Shown here: positions 15,535 to 24,494 of the stretch, one piece after another
Numbering within the stretch: the stretch's first letter is position 1
Layout: every line of letters begins with the position of its first letter
Origin: Kribbella sp. NBC_00382
GTDB taxonomy: Bacteria > Actinomycetota > Actinomycetes > Propionibacteriales > Kribbellaceae
Direction: 5' to 3'
NCBI RefSeq assembly: GCF_036067295.1
Contig: NZ_CP107954.1
Location: 1,426,001-1,490,000, forward strand
DNA: 64,000 bases
Notes under the pieces: model-generated
What the model saw: the letters and a program-made list of their open reading frames with translations, nothing else
The model's database searches: none
Told to the model about the DNA's origin: nothing
Position numbers and translations under genes: made by a program

Positions 15535-17280
15535 ATGCAGCGTCGGACGTTCTTGGCCGGATCTCTCGGAGCACTGTCGGCGGGCGCCCTGCCGGCCGGA
15601 TCGGCGGCGGCGTCCGGCGGTACCGACGAGACATTCCTCACCCTGCTGACGACCAGGAACGAGGCGCAGATTCCACTCGTTCTGGACAGCTACCGAAATA
15701 CCGCTGACAGCGTCCGGACGAACGCCCGGAAAGCCAGGCGGCTGGTCTCCGGCTATGTCTGGGAACGGTCCGCACGGCACCACGACGGCGCCCTGATCGA
15801 ACCGCTGGAGTTCCTGGTCGAGCGGCTCGCGACGCTGCAGCACGACGACGGCACCTACGACATCGGCAACCTTCACTCGCCACCCGACAGCGCATTCGCA
15901 GTGCAGGACCTCTGCCTCATCTGGGCCTTGCTCGATGCCGACGACCAGGCTGCGACCGAGCCGTCCCGGGTCGCCCTCGGACGGATCATCCGCAAGGCCG
16001 GTCCCGCGCTCGCCGCCGGCGGAGTACACACTCCCAACCACCGTTGGGAGGTGTCGGCGGCGCTCGCCCGGGTCAATCACCTGTTCCCCGACCGCCGGTA
16101 CGTCGCCCGCATCGACGACTGGCTCGATGAAGGGATCGACGCGACCCCGGACGGGATCTACAGCGAACGAAGCGCCACCTACGCCTCCGAAGTGACGAAC
16201 CCGTCGCTGCTGACGATCGCCTGGTTGCGGCACAAGCCGGAGCTGATCCCCTTCGTTCGCAGGAATCTCGCCGCCACCTTGTTCCTGCTCGAGCCCAACG
16301 GCGAGGTGGACACGATCGCGTCGCGGCGGCAGGACCAGACCAGGGTCCGCGACAGCTGGTGGTACCTGACCCAGTTCCGCGAGCTCGCCCTGCACGATCA
16401 GGACGGGCGGTTCGCGACTGTCGCGAAGGAGATCGAACGCAGCGGCGCCGGCGAGCTGGGCGACTTCCTCGCCGAGGTGCTCGAACGCCCCGACCTCGCG
16501 GCTCGACTCCCGGCCGCCGCGCCGGCACCGGCGGACTTCGTCCACGAGTTCCCGGCCCAGCAACTCGCTCGCATCCGGCGGGGTTCCCGGACGGCGACGC
16601 TGTTCGGCGGTACCGACTTCCACGACATCCCCGTGATCGCGTCCGGTCTGTCGACCAATCCCACCTTCTTCAAGTTCCGCACCGGCGCCGCGATCCTCGA
16701 CTCGGTCCGGCTGTCGCCGCAGTTCTTCAGCACCGGGCACTTCCGCAGCGACGGTCTGCACAGGTCCGGTGATCGGAGCTTCCGGCTCGCCGACGAGGTG
16801 AAAGTCCCGTACCATCTGCCGCTGACGAAGCGGTACCGGCGCAGCGACGGCGCCTACGCGTTGACCGGCGAAGGCCGCTTCTACGCCTCGATGGACTTCC
16901 CGCACCGGCCGAAGCAGTACCGCACGCTCCGCACCGCCGTCACCGTGACGGAGGCCGGCGCAGGGTTCGATCTGACCTTCGACCTGTCCGGCTCCGAGGT
17001 TCCGTTCGCGATCGAGCTGTGCTTCCGGCCGGGCGGAACGCTCACCGGGGTCGAGCAGCTCGATGCTGCCGGCAACTACCAGCTCGTCGACGGCACCGGC
17101 GCCTACACGGTCGGCGCCGACCGGATCGAGTTCGGCCCCGGCAACGGGTCCGCTCGCGTCACCATGGACCCGGGCGAGCGCTACACCCAACTCAACGGCA
17201 GCCTGACCCCGGACGGCCTGCGCGTGTACCTCACCGGCCGCTCCCCCGCCCGCTACACCCTTCACCTGCGAGCAAGCTGA
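15535..17280 (+). CDS. Tat-exported protein of unknown family, possible polysaccharide-active enzyme
   Basis: 581 residues from the ATG at 15535, preceded by GTGGAGG. The N-terminus is a twin-arginine-like signal (MQRRTFLAGSLGALSAGALP). The first two thirds look all-helical, with repeated helix-loop units and motifs such as VHTPNHRWEVSAALARV and GIYSERSATYASEVTNPSLL. The last 250 residues look like a beta-sandwich. Helical toroid plus beta-sandwich is the plan of several polysaccharide lyases and hydrolases (heparinase II/III-like, chondroitinase-like), but I cannot assign a family or catalytic residues. It is divergent from a sugar ABC transporter operon and next to a LacI regulator, so an extracellular role in releasing the imported sugar is likely. 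Function inferred from context. Confidence 0.75.
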   Translation: MQRRTFLAGSLGALSAGALPAGSAAASGGTDETFLTLLTTRNEAQIPLVLDSYRNTADSVRTNARKARRLVSGYVWERSARHHDGALIEPLEFLVERLATLQHDDGTYDIGNLHSPPDSAFAVQDLCLIWALLDADDQAATEPSRVALGRIIRKAGPALAAGGVHTPNHRWEVSAALARVNHLFPDRRYVARIDDWLDEGIDATPDGIYSERSATYASEVTNPSLLTIAWLRHKPELIPFVRRNLAATLFLLEPNGEVDTIASRRQDQTRVRDSWWYLTQFRELALHDQDGRFATVAKEIERSGAGELGDFLAEVLERPDLAARLPAAAPAPADFVHEFPAQQLARIRRGSRTATLFGGTDFHDIPVIASGLSTNPTFFKFRTGAAILDSVRLSPQFFSTGHFRSDGLHRSGDRSFRLADEVKVPYHLPLTKRYRRSDGAYALTGEGRFYASMDFPHRPKQYRTLRTAVTVTEAGAGFDLTFDLSGSEVPFAIELCFRPGGTLTGVEQLDAAGNYQLVDGTGAYTVGADRIEFGPGNGSARVTMDPGERYTQLNGSLTPDGLRVYLTGRSPARYTLHLRAS

Positions 17281-17290
17281 AGTCCCCTGC

Positions 17291-17379
17291 TAATTCGTAT
17301 TACTAAGTCGACTCACCCTTGACGATGGCAAACCTGCCGGTCTAGCGTCCGGACCAGCAGGTTTGCCAATACGTATTAC
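17291..17379. promoter_or_regulatory. Promoter and operator-like repeats upstream of the lacI gene
   Basis: Two near-identical 12-mers, AATTCGTATTAC (17292-17303) and AATACGTATTAC (17368-17379), flank a promoter-like TTGACG (17319-17324) with an 18-nt gap to TAGCGT (17343-17348). An 11-bp inverted repeat GGCAAACCTGC/GCAGGTTTGCC (17327-17337, 17357-17367) spans the -10. The A/T-rich sites stand out from the GC-rich surroundings and are plausible autoregulatory LacI sites. Confidence 0.55.
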
Positions 17380-17396
17380 CCAAGGGTGGCGGCTGG

Positions 17397-18413
17397 ATGA
17401 GCGAGCGGTTGACGCAGCGGGACATCGCGCGGCTGGCGCGGGTCAGCCAGACGACCGTCTCGCTGGTGCTGAACAACCGCACGGCCGCGTCGGCGCGGAT
17501 CCCGATGGAGACGCGGGACCGGGTGCTGAAGGTGATCCGGGAGACCGGGTACGTCGCGGACCCGCTCGCACGGAGGTTACTGCAGCAGCGCAACCAGATC
17601 CTCGGGGTGTTCACCTACGAGTCGGTGTTCCCGAGCGCGAGCGCCGATTTCTACCACCCGTTCCTGAGCGGCATCGAGGAAAGCGCCGAAGAACTCGGCT
17701 GCGACCTCCTCCTCTTCACCAGCGCGCCAGTCACCGACGGCCGCCGCCTCGTCTTCCACGACAACAACCGCCTCCGCATCGCCGACGGCTCCCTCCTCCT
17801 AGGCCGCCGCATCCCCGCCTCCGAACTGAGCCGCCTGGTAGCCGAGAACTACCCCTTCGTCTCAGTAGGCCGCCGCGACAACCCCCTCCTACCGGACGGC
17901 ACCCCCGCGGTCATCCCCTACGTAGGCGCCGACTACACGACAGCCACCGCAACCGTCGCCGCCCGCGCGTTGCAGCTAGGCCACGAGAAGGTCGCCTTCG
18001 TTGGCCCGGGTGAGGGCGCAGAGTCATCGGCCGACCGCCTCACAGGCTTCCGACAGGTAGCCCCACGAGGCCTTCATCTGCAGGGCGGTGAAGTGCTTGA
18101 GGAGTTGCTGGCTCGCGGGATTACTGCGGTGTTCGTGGAGGATCTGGCGGACGCAGCTGCGCTCGCGACAGCGGCTCGGGCGCGCGGGTTGGACGTACCG
18201 GGGGATTTGTCGGTGGTTGCGCTTGGTGATGCGAGTCGGCCGGTGGAGGGGGATGGGGAGTACTCGGGGTTTCACATTCCTCGGAAGGAGATGGGGCGGC
18301 GGGCGGTCGGGTTGCTGGAGGCGATCTTGTCCGGGGATGTGGACGACCCGCAGCAGCTCCTGCCGTGTGAGCTCGTCGATGGAAGCACGCTCGCTCAGGC
18401 GAAAGGGTTTTGA
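17397..18413 (+). CDS. LacI-family transcriptional regulator
   Basis: 338 residues. The N-terminal LacI helix-turn-helix and hinge are clear (TQRDIARLARVSQTTVSLVL, then RVLKVIRETGYVADPLARRL), followed by the periplasmic-binding-protein-like effector domain (ILGVFTYESVFPS; GHEKVAFVGPGEGAESSADR; DLSVVALGDASRP). It likely represses the surrounding sugar genes until a sugar ligand binds. Its TGA overlaps the ATG of the FAD oxidoreductase (TGATG), so the regulator and the second transporter system form one operon with it as first gene. Operator-like repeats lie directly upstream. Confidence 0.93.
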   Translation: MSERLTQRDIARLARVSQTTVSLVLNNRTAASARIPMETRDRVLKVIRETGYVADPLARRLLQQRNQILGVFTYESVFPSASADFYHPFLSGIEESAEELGCDLLLFTSAPVTDGRRLVFHDNNRLRIADGSLLLGRRIPASELSRLVAENYPFVSVGRRDNPLLPDGTPAVIPYVGADYTTATATVAARALQLGHEKVAFVGPGEGAESSADRLTGFRQVAPRGLHLQGGEVLEELLARGITAVFVEDLADAAALATAARARGLDVPGDLSVVALGDASRPVEGDGEYSGFHIPRKEMGRRAVGLLEAILSGDVDDPQQLLPCELVDGSTLAQAKGF

Positions 18414-20008
18414 TGGAGACGGATGTGCTGGTGATCGGTGGCGGGCTCGGTGGGGTTGCTGCGGCGCTGGGGGCCTTGCGGGGTGGGCGGTCGGTGGTGA
18501 TGACCGAGGAGTACGACTGGTTGGGTGGGCAGTTGACCAGCCAGGCGGTACCACCGGACGAGCACACGTGGGTCGAACAGTTCGGGGTCACCGCGTCGTA
18601 CCGGGCACTCCGGGACGGGATCCGCGACTACTACCGCCAGTACTACCCACTCACTGCCGAGTCGAGAGCAGCAGCGGAGCTCAACCCCGGCGCCGGCTAC
18701 GTATCCAAGCTCTGCCACGAACCGCGAGTCGCCGTAGCCGTGCTGGAGTCGATGCTCGCGCCGTACCGCGCCAGCCGCCGGCTGCAGATTCTCCAACCGT
18801 ACAAGCCGATCGCGGCCACCACCGACGGCGACCGGGTGACCTCGGTGACCGTCCAGCACCGGGACAGCGCAGACCAACTCACCCTGACCGCGCCGTACAT
18901 CCTCGACGCCACCGAGACCGGAGAGCTCCTCCCCCTCACCGGCACCGAGTACGTGACCGGCTTCGAGTCCCAGGCGACCACCGGTGAGCCCAGCGCACCA
19001 GCAGAAGCCCAACCGCTCAACATGCAAGCAGTGTCGTTCTGCTTCGCGGTGGACCACGTCGACGGCAACCAGGTTGGCGACAAGCCGGCCAACTACGCGT
19101 ACTGGCGCAACTACCAGCCACCGTTCTGGGGCGACCGCATGCTCTCCTGGAACGCCCCTGACCCACGCACTCTCGCCCCCTCGCGCCGGACCTTCACCCC
19201 CAATCCGGACGACGACCCACTCGCAGTAGTGGCCGACCAGCGGCGTACCGGCGGTGATACCAACCTCTGGACCTTCCGGCGGATCGCTGCGCGCAGGCAC
19301 TTCACCCCTGGCGCCTACGAGTCCGACATCTGCCTGGTGAACTGGCCGATGATCGACTACCTCGACGGCCCGGTGTTCGACGTACCAGACGCTGCCAAGC
19401 ACCTGGCGAGCGCTAAGGAGCTCTCGCAGGCTGTCTTCTACTGGCTCCAGACTGAAGCGCCCCGGCCTGACGGCGGTACCGGCTTCCAGGGGCTTCGGCT
19501 CCGCGGCGACCTCCTGGACTCAGCAGACGGCCTGGCGCAGGCCCCGTACATCAGGGAGTCGCGGCGCATCGCAGCGGAGTACACGGTCGTCGAGCAGGAC
19601 CTGTCAGTCGCAGTACGCGGGGCGAAGGGCGCAGCGGAGTACGGCGACAGTGTGGGCGTCGGGATGTACCGGATCGACCTGCACCCGTCCACGGGTGGCG
19701 ACAACTACATCGACGTGGCCAGCAGTCCGTTCCGGATCCCACTCGGGGCATTGATCCCGCAGCGGGTCGAGAACCTGCTGCCGGCCAGTAAGAACCTAGG
19801 CACCACCCACATCACCAACGGCTGCTACCGGCTGCACCCGGTCGAGTGGAACATCGGCGAGGCCGCGGGGCTGCTCGCTGCCTTCTGCCTGGACCGTCGC
19901 GTCAGCCCGCGCGCGGTCCGCAACTCCCCTGCTCTGCTCAGCGACTTCCAGGCAGTACTGGTCGCCCAGGGCCTCGAACTGAGCTGGCCGGACGTCTCCG
20001 GCTACTGA
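18413..20008 (+). CDS. FAD-dependent oxidoreductase
   Basis: 531 residues from the ATG at 18413, overlapping the lacI stop codon. The N-terminal dinucleotide-binding motif is VLVIGGGLGGVAAALGALRG, followed by TEEYDWLGGQLTSQ, typical of the FAD_oxidored group. The C-terminus has VENLLPASKNLGTTHITNGC and IGEAAGLLAAFCL, the second FAD-contact region. Members are often found with sugar or polyol transporters, and their substrates are mostly unknown. Cytoplasmic, no signal peptide. Here it is followed 15 nt later by the binding protein of the second ABC system, which suggests it acts on the imported compound. Confidence 0.9.
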   Translation: METDVLVIGGGLGGVAAALGALRGGRSVVMTEEYDWLGGQLTSQAVPPDEHTWVEQFGVTASYRALRDGIRDYYRQYYPLTAESRAAAELNPGAGYVSKLCHEPRVAVAVLESMLAPYRASRRLQILQPYKPIAATTDGDRVTSVTVQHRDSADQLTLTAPYILDATETGELLPLTGTEYVTGFESQATTGEPSAPAEAQPLNMQAVSFCFAVDHVDGNQVGDKPANYAYWRNYQPPFWGDRMLSWNAPDPRTLAPSRRTFTPNPDDDPLAVVADQRRTGGDTNLWTFRRIAARRHFTPGAYESDICLVNWPMIDYLDGPVFDVPDAAKHLASAKELSQAVFYWLQTEAPRPDGGTGFQGLRLRGDLLDSADGLAQAPYIRESRRIAAEYTVVEQDLSVAVRGAKGAAEYGDSVGVGMYRIDLHPSTGGDNYIDVASSPFRIPLGALIPQRVENLLPASKNLGTTHITNGCYRLHPVEWNIGEAAGLLAAFCLDRRVSPRAVRNSPALLSDFQAVLVAQGLELSWPDVSGY

Positions 20009-20023
20009 TGGAGGAATGACAGT

Positions 20024-21280
20024 ATGAAACTCCGACTCCTCACAGCAGCGGTCTCAGCCGCAGCGCTGCTGGCCTTGGCCGGCTGTGGCGGCTCCGACAG
20101 CGACGGCGCGGCAGCGTCCGGACCGATCGACCTGCGGATGACGATCTGGAGCGCGAATGCCAAGCACACCGCGCTGTTCGACCAGCTCGCCACCGCCTAC
20201 AAGAAGGATCACCCGGAGATCGGCAAGATCTCCTTCGAGTCGATCCCGTTCGACAGCTACACGACCGCGCTGACCACCCAGATCGGCGGCGGCAACGCTC
20301 CCGACCTGGCCTGGATCCTGGAGAGCACCGCGCCGGACTTCGTCACCTCGGGCGCGCTGGAACCGATCGACAAGGATCCAGACCTGTTGCCCAGCGCAAC
20401 AGCCACCTGGGAGCAGGACGGCAAGCTGTTCGCCTATCCCTTCTCTACTTCGCCGCTGGGGGTCTTCGTCAACACCGATCTGGTGACGGCGGCCGGACGA
20501 CCGACCCCTGCACAGCAGATCGCGGCCGGTACGTGGACCTGGGACCAGGCGGTCGCCACCGGCGCCGCAGTACAGGCGAAGACCGGCAAGGGCGGCATCG
20601 TGGTCGGCGACTTCGACTACAAAGGCTGGGACACGCTGAACACGATCTGGGCCGGCTGGGGCGCGCGGCCGTGGAGCGAAGACGGCAAGAGCTGCGGGTT
20701 CGACCAGCAGCCGATGGTGGACGCGATGACCTTTGTCCACAAGACCATCTTCACCGACAAGGCGATGCCCGGCCCGGGTCGGACGACGGACTTCTTCGCG
20801 GGCGACGCATCGATGGTACTGACCCAGATCAGCCGCGCGGCCCTGCTGGAGAAGGCGAAGTTCAAGTGGGATCTGGTACCACTACCGAAGGGCCCGGCCG
20901 GTGAGTACTCGGTGGTCGGGCAGGCCGGGATCGGCGTGATGAAACGCGGCAAGCACGCCGACGAGGCGAAGAAGTTCCTTGCCTACTTCACCAATCAGGA
21001 GAACTCAGCCAAGCTCGCGCAGTTCTTCCCGCCGCCCCGCAAGTCGCAGCTCACCACCTCGCTGCTGGCGAAGGCCAATCCCCTGCTCAAGCCCGAGCAG
21101 CTGCAGAGTGTCGTGATCGACGGCATCGAGCGCGGCGACATCAAGACCAGCCACACCGGGTACGCCGAACTGCAGCAGACCGTCCGCGCTGCCCTCGACC
21201 CGCTCTGGAAGCCGGACGCCGACGTCAAGGCTGTGCTCTCGAGTGTGTGCTCGAAGATCAACCCGCTGTTGAGCAAATGA
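20024..21280 (+). CDS. Sugar ABC transporter substrate-binding lipoprotein (system 2)
   Basis: 418 residues with signal peptide and lipobox LALAGC, so a lipoprotein on the outer face of the membrane. The mature domain is a type 1 solute-binding protein (DLRMTIWSANAKHTALFDQL; PDLAWILESTAPDFVTSGAL; EYSVVGQAGIGVMKRGKHAD). A GGAGGAATG ribosome site precedes the ATG. Its stop overlaps the permease start (ATGA). It is distinct from the system 1 binding protein, so the locus imports two ligands or two forms of one. Confidence 0.93.
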   Translation: MKLRLLTAAVSAAALLALAGCGGSDSDGAAASGPIDLRMTIWSANAKHTALFDQLATAYKKDHPEIGKISFESIPFDSYTTALTTQIGGGNAPDLAWILESTAPDFVTSGALEPIDKDPDLLPSATATWEQDGKLFAYPFSTSPLGVFVNTDLVTAAGRPTPAQQIAAGTWTWDQAVATGAAVQAKTGKGGIVVGDFDYKGWDTLNTIWAGWGARPWSEDGKSCGFDQQPMVDAMTFVHKTIFTDKAMPGPGRTTDFFAGDASMVLTQISRAALLEKAKFKWDLVPLPKGPAGEYSVVGQAGIGVMKRGKHADEAKKFLAYFTNQENSAKLAQFFPPPRKSQLTTSLLAKANPLLKPEQLQSVVIDGIERGDIKTSHTGYAELQQTVRAALDPLWKPDADVKAVLSSVCSKINPLLSK

Positions 21281-22218
21281 CCCTACTTGTCGACAAGCCG
21301 GTGACTGCGACGTCGAAGCCGGCCCGGGCACCGTACTGGAACATGCGAAGGCGTGATGAGCTGGCCGGCTGGTTGTTCATCACGCCGCAGCTGATCGGGA
21401 TCGTTGCCTTCGTCATCGTTCCGCTCGGGCTGGTGGTCTGGTACAGCCTGCACGAGTGGAACGTGCTGGCCGGCACCTTCGACTTCGTTGGCGCCGGCAA
21501 CTACAAGGCGCTGGCCGACGATGCCCGGCTGGGTCCGGCGCTGCGGGCGACCGGGATGTTCTCCCTCGGGCTGGTGGTGCTCAACCTCAGCCTCGCGTTG
21601 TTCCTCGCAGTACTGCTCAACCAGAAGCTGCGCGGGACCGTCTTCTTCCGGACGCTGTTCTTCTCGCCCGTTGTCGTCACGCTGGTCGCCTGGACGATCG
21701 TCTGGGGTTTCCTGCTGCAGGACAACGGCGGGATCAACGGCTTCCTGAACACGCTGGGAATCGATGGGCCCAACTGGCTGCGGGGTGACGCGACGGCGAT
21801 GATCTCGGTGATCGTCGTGCAGCTCTTCAAGGGCGTCGGGCTCAACATGGTGCTGTTTCTCGCTGCCCTGCAAGGCGTTCCGGCCGAGCTCTACGAGGCC
21901 GCGCGCATCGACGGCGCCTCGGCCTGGGCGCGGTTCCGCCGGGTGACGGTGCCGCTGATCAGCCCGACGATCCTGCTGACGTCGATCCTGACGGTGGTCG
22001 GTTCGCTGCAGGTGTTCGCGCAGATCGCAGTACTGACGCAAGGCGGGCCGGGGACATCGACGACCGTGCTCGTCTACTACCTGTACCAGCAGGCCTTCCA
22101 GTTCCATCACTTCGGGTACGGCGCGACGATCTCGTTGTTGCTCTTCGTCATCGTGCTCGCGCTGACCTTCCTGCAGTGGCGAATGCGCCGGAAGTGGGCC
22201 TTCTATGAAAACCAATAG
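21277..22218 (+). CDS. Carbohydrate ABC transporter permease, MalF/UgpA type (system 2)
   Basis: 313 residues from the ATG at 21277, which overlaps the preceding stop codon as ATGA; a longer start at 21247 inside the binding-protein gene is less likely. Six helices, starting with LAGWLFITPQLIGIVAFVIV, and the EAA loop ELYEAARIDGASAWARFRRV, which docks the ATPase. It overlaps the next permease by 14 nt. No cognate ATPase is encoded in the locus. Confidence 0.93.
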   Translation: MTLLVDKPVTATSKPARAPYWNMRRRDELAGWLFITPQLIGIVAFVIVPLGLVVWYSLHEWNVLAGTFDFVGAGNYKALADDARLGPALRATGMFSLGLVVLNLSLALFLAVLLNQKLRGTVFFRTLFFSPVVVTLVAWTIVWGFLLQDNGGINGFLNTLGIDGPNWLRGDATAMISVIVVQLFKGVGLNMVLFLAALQGVPAELYEAARIDGASAWARFRRVTVPLISPTILLTSILTVVGSLQVFAQIAVLTQGGPGTSTTVLVYYLYQQAFQFHHFGYGATISLLLFVIVLALTFLQWRMRRKWAFYENQ

Positions 22219-23047
22219 AGCCATGAGTCGTAAAGGCAAGCTTCTCCTGTACGGCGTACTGCTGGTCTGCTGCGTGCCTTTCGTCTTCCCCACCTGGTGG
22301 ATGGCGACGGCATCGCTGAAGCCGGTCAACGAGATCTTCGCCTTCACACTGTTCCCCCACGCGCCGACGCTGGATGCGTACCGGCAGGTGTTCGAACTGC
22401 AGCCGTTCGGCCGGCAGTACCTGAACAGCTGCTACATCGCCGTGATCGTCACCCTCGGCACGCTGGTCGTCTCGTCACTGGCGGGCTATGCCTTCGCCCG
22501 GATCAAGTTCCGCGGCGCCGGCGTCGTCTTCCTGGTCGTACTGGCCGGCCTGCTCGTCCCGAACGAGGTGACGATCATCCCGCTGTACCGGATGTTCGAC
22601 TCGCTCGGCCTGGTCAACACCCATTGGCCACTGATCTTGATCCCGATGCTCGGCGCCCCCAGCGTCCTGGCCACCTTCATCATGCGCCAGTTCTTCATCA
22701 CCCTCCCCCGCGAACTCGAGGAGGCCGGCCGGATGGACGGGCTGGGCCGCCTGGGCCTGTTCTGGCAGGTCTCCCTCCCCCTGGCCCGCCCGGCGATCGG
22801 CGCGGTCGCCATCTTCACCTTCTTACACAGCTGGAACCTCTACCTAGAACCGATCGTTTTCCTCTCCAGCAAGGACCGTTTCACCATCCCCCAAGCCCTC
22901 ACCCAGTACGTCGACGCCTACGGCGGCGCCATGTGGAACGTCCAACTGGCCGCCGCCACCCTCTCCGCCCTCCCCGTCCTCATCATCTTCGTCCTGGCCC
23001 AACGCCAATTCGTCGAAGGCCTGGCCCAAACCGGCCTGAAGGGCTGA
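22205..23047 (+). CDS. Carbohydrate ABC transporter permease, MalG/UgpE type (system 2)
   Basis: 280 residues. Helices begin at LLLYGVLLVCCVPFVFPTWW, and the EAA loop ELEEAGRMDGLGRLGLFWQV lies near residue 175. It completes transporter system 2 with the permease at 21277 and the binding protein at 20024. It is the last gene of the lacI-oxidoreductase-transporter operon; 38 nt separate it from an unrelated NmrA-like gene. Confidence 0.93.
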   Translation: MKTNRAMSRKGKLLLYGVLLVCCVPFVFPTWWMATASLKPVNEIFAFTLFPHAPTLDAYRQVFELQPFGRQYLNSCYIAVIVTLGTLVVSSLAGYAFARIKFRGAGVVFLVVLAGLLVPNEVTIIPLYRMFDSLGLVNTHWPLILIPMLGAPSVLATFIMRQFFITLPRELEEAGRMDGLGRLGLFWQVSLPLARPAIGAVAIFTFLHSWNLYLEPIVFLSSKDRFTIPQALTQYVDAYGGAMWNVQLAAATLSALPVLIIFVLAQRQFVEGLAQTGLKG

Positions 23048-23085
23048 CCGGAATACATCCGGTACGCCGGAAGCTGTCCTCAGGC

Positions 23086-23919
23086 ATGACCAAGATCCTG
23101 ATCACCGGCGCGACCGGCAACGTCGGGCGTGAGCTGACTGCGCAGCTACCAGCCGACGCGATCCGGCTGCTCTCTCGCAATCCCGGCGCTGACCAGAGCC
23201 GGCCGGGGCTAGTCGGTGGGCCTGAGGTGGTGGGTGGGGATCTTGGGCTGCCGGATGGTTTGGGGACGGCGCTGGAGGGGGTCGACACGGTCTTCTTGAT
23301 CTGGCCGTTCTTGAGCGCGGACGCTGCGGACGGAGTACTGGCTGAGATCGGGCGGCGGCGGGTCGTCTATCTGTCGTCATCTGGGGTGTCGGAGGGGCAT
23401 GACGATCCGATCAACCGGATGCATGCGGAGCTGGAGCGGCTGGTGGCGGCGCATGCCGCTGAGTGGACGATTCTGCGGTCGAACACGATTGCTTCGAACG
23501 CTCGGGGGTGGGCCGGGCAGATTCGTAGTACGGGGGTCGTCCGGGGGCCGGACATTCCCGCGACCGCCGTCGTCCATGAGCGTGATGTTGCCTCGGTTGC
23601 TGCTCGTGCGTTGACGTCGGACGGGCTCAACGGTGAGCGACTGGTGGTGACCGGGCCTGCCGTGATCAGCCGGGCCGAGCAGGTTGCGGCGATCGGGGCC
23701 GCGATCGGGCGGGAGTTGCGGTTCGAGGCGGTGGCGGCTGACGATGCCCGCGCGCAGATGCTTGCCGATGGGCGTCCGGCGGCCCTGGTGGAGGCGTTGC
23801 TTGCCAATGTCGGGAGGCCGGCGTCCGGGCTGGTCACGACTACGGTCGCGGGGCTTACCGGCGTACCGGCGCGGTCGTTCGGGGCGTGGGCCGAGGAGCG
23901 GGCCGGCGAATTCCGCTGA
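23086..23919 (+). CDS. NmrA-like NAD(P)-binding protein
   Basis: 277 residues from the ATG at 23086. A Rossmann nucleotide-binding loop opens the protein (ILITGATGNVGRELTAQLPA), followed by VDTVFLIWPFL, VVYLSSSGVSEG and WTILRSNTIASN, the layout of atypical short-chain dehydrogenases of the NmrA/QOR2 group. There is no classic YxxxK pair. Such proteins act as redox sensors or NAD(P)H-dependent reductases. Neighbours give no hint of substrate. Codon use matches the surroundings. Confidence 0.87.
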   Translation: MTKILITGATGNVGRELTAQLPADAIRLLSRNPGADQSRPGLVGGPEVVGGDLGLPDGLGTALEGVDTVFLIWPFLSADAADGVLAEIGRRRVVYLSSSGVSEGHDDPINRMHAELERLVAAHAAEWTILRSNTIASNARGWAGQIRSTGVVRGPDIPATAVVHERDVASVAARALTSDGLNGERLVVTGPAVISRAEQVAAIGAAIGRELRFEAVAADDARAQMLADGRPAALVEALLANVGRPASGLVTTTVAGLTGVPARSFGAWAEERAGEFR

Positions 23920-23969
23920 GACCCTCTGAATTCGGTGTTGCCGCCGGTCGCAGGCTGTACAAAAGGAGG

Positions 23970-24494
23970 GTGACGTTTCATGCCGCGGTTTTCATTGCGA
24001 CCAGCCTCGACGGATTCATCGCGCGCCCGGACGGGTCGATCGACTGGCTCACCGAGCGGGGTGAGCAGGCCGGCGACACCGGGTACGACGAGTTCATGGC
24101 GGCGGTGGACACCGTCGTCGTAGGCCGCAACACCTACGAGAAGGCGCTCACCTTCGACTTCTGGCCGTACGAGGGCAAGCAGGTCGAGGTGCTCAGCACG
24201 ACGCTGCCCGCCGACGCGGACGAGCGCATCATCGTGCACCGCACCCTCGACGGCCTGGTCCAGACCCTCGAGGACCGCGGCGCCAAGCGCGTCTACACCG
24301 ACGGCGGCCGCGTCATCCAGACCTTCCTCCGAGCCGGCCTCCTGAACGAACTGACCATCACCGTCGTCCCAATCCTCCTAGGCACCGGCCTCCCCCTCTT
24401 CGCCGACCTCGACCACGACATCCCCCTAACCCACAACGCCACCCGCACCCTCGGCGCCGGCCTCACCCAGTCCGACTACACCGTCAAGCGCTGA
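23970..24494 (+). CDS. Dihydrofolate reductase-family protein (RibD C-terminal type)
   Basis: 174 residues. The fold is recognisable from VFIATSLDGFIARPDGSIDW at the N-terminus, VDTVVVGRNTYEKAL, RVYTDGGRVIQTFLRAGLLN and LTITVVPILLGTGLPLF. These proteins bind NADPH and reduce pterin- or flavin-precursor-like substrates; many are uncharacterised. The only in-frame start is GTG at 23970, but the strong AAAAGGAGG ends directly against it, an unusually short spacing. The 3' end overlaps the convergent signal peptidase gene by 19 nt. Confidence 0.88.
   Translation: MTFHAAVFIATSLDGFIARPDGSIDWLTERGEQAGDTGYDEFMAAVDTVVVGRNTYEKALTFDFWPYEGKQVEVLSTTLPADADERIIVHRTLDGLVQTLEDRGAKRVYTDGGRVIQTFLRAGLLNELTITVVPILLGTGLPLFADLDHDIPLTHNATRTLGAGLTQSDYTVKR

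Noticed and set aside
15430..17265. A 611-codon open frame on the minus strand
   Set aside because: Antisense shadow of the Tat-exported protein gene. No start site context or conserved motif.
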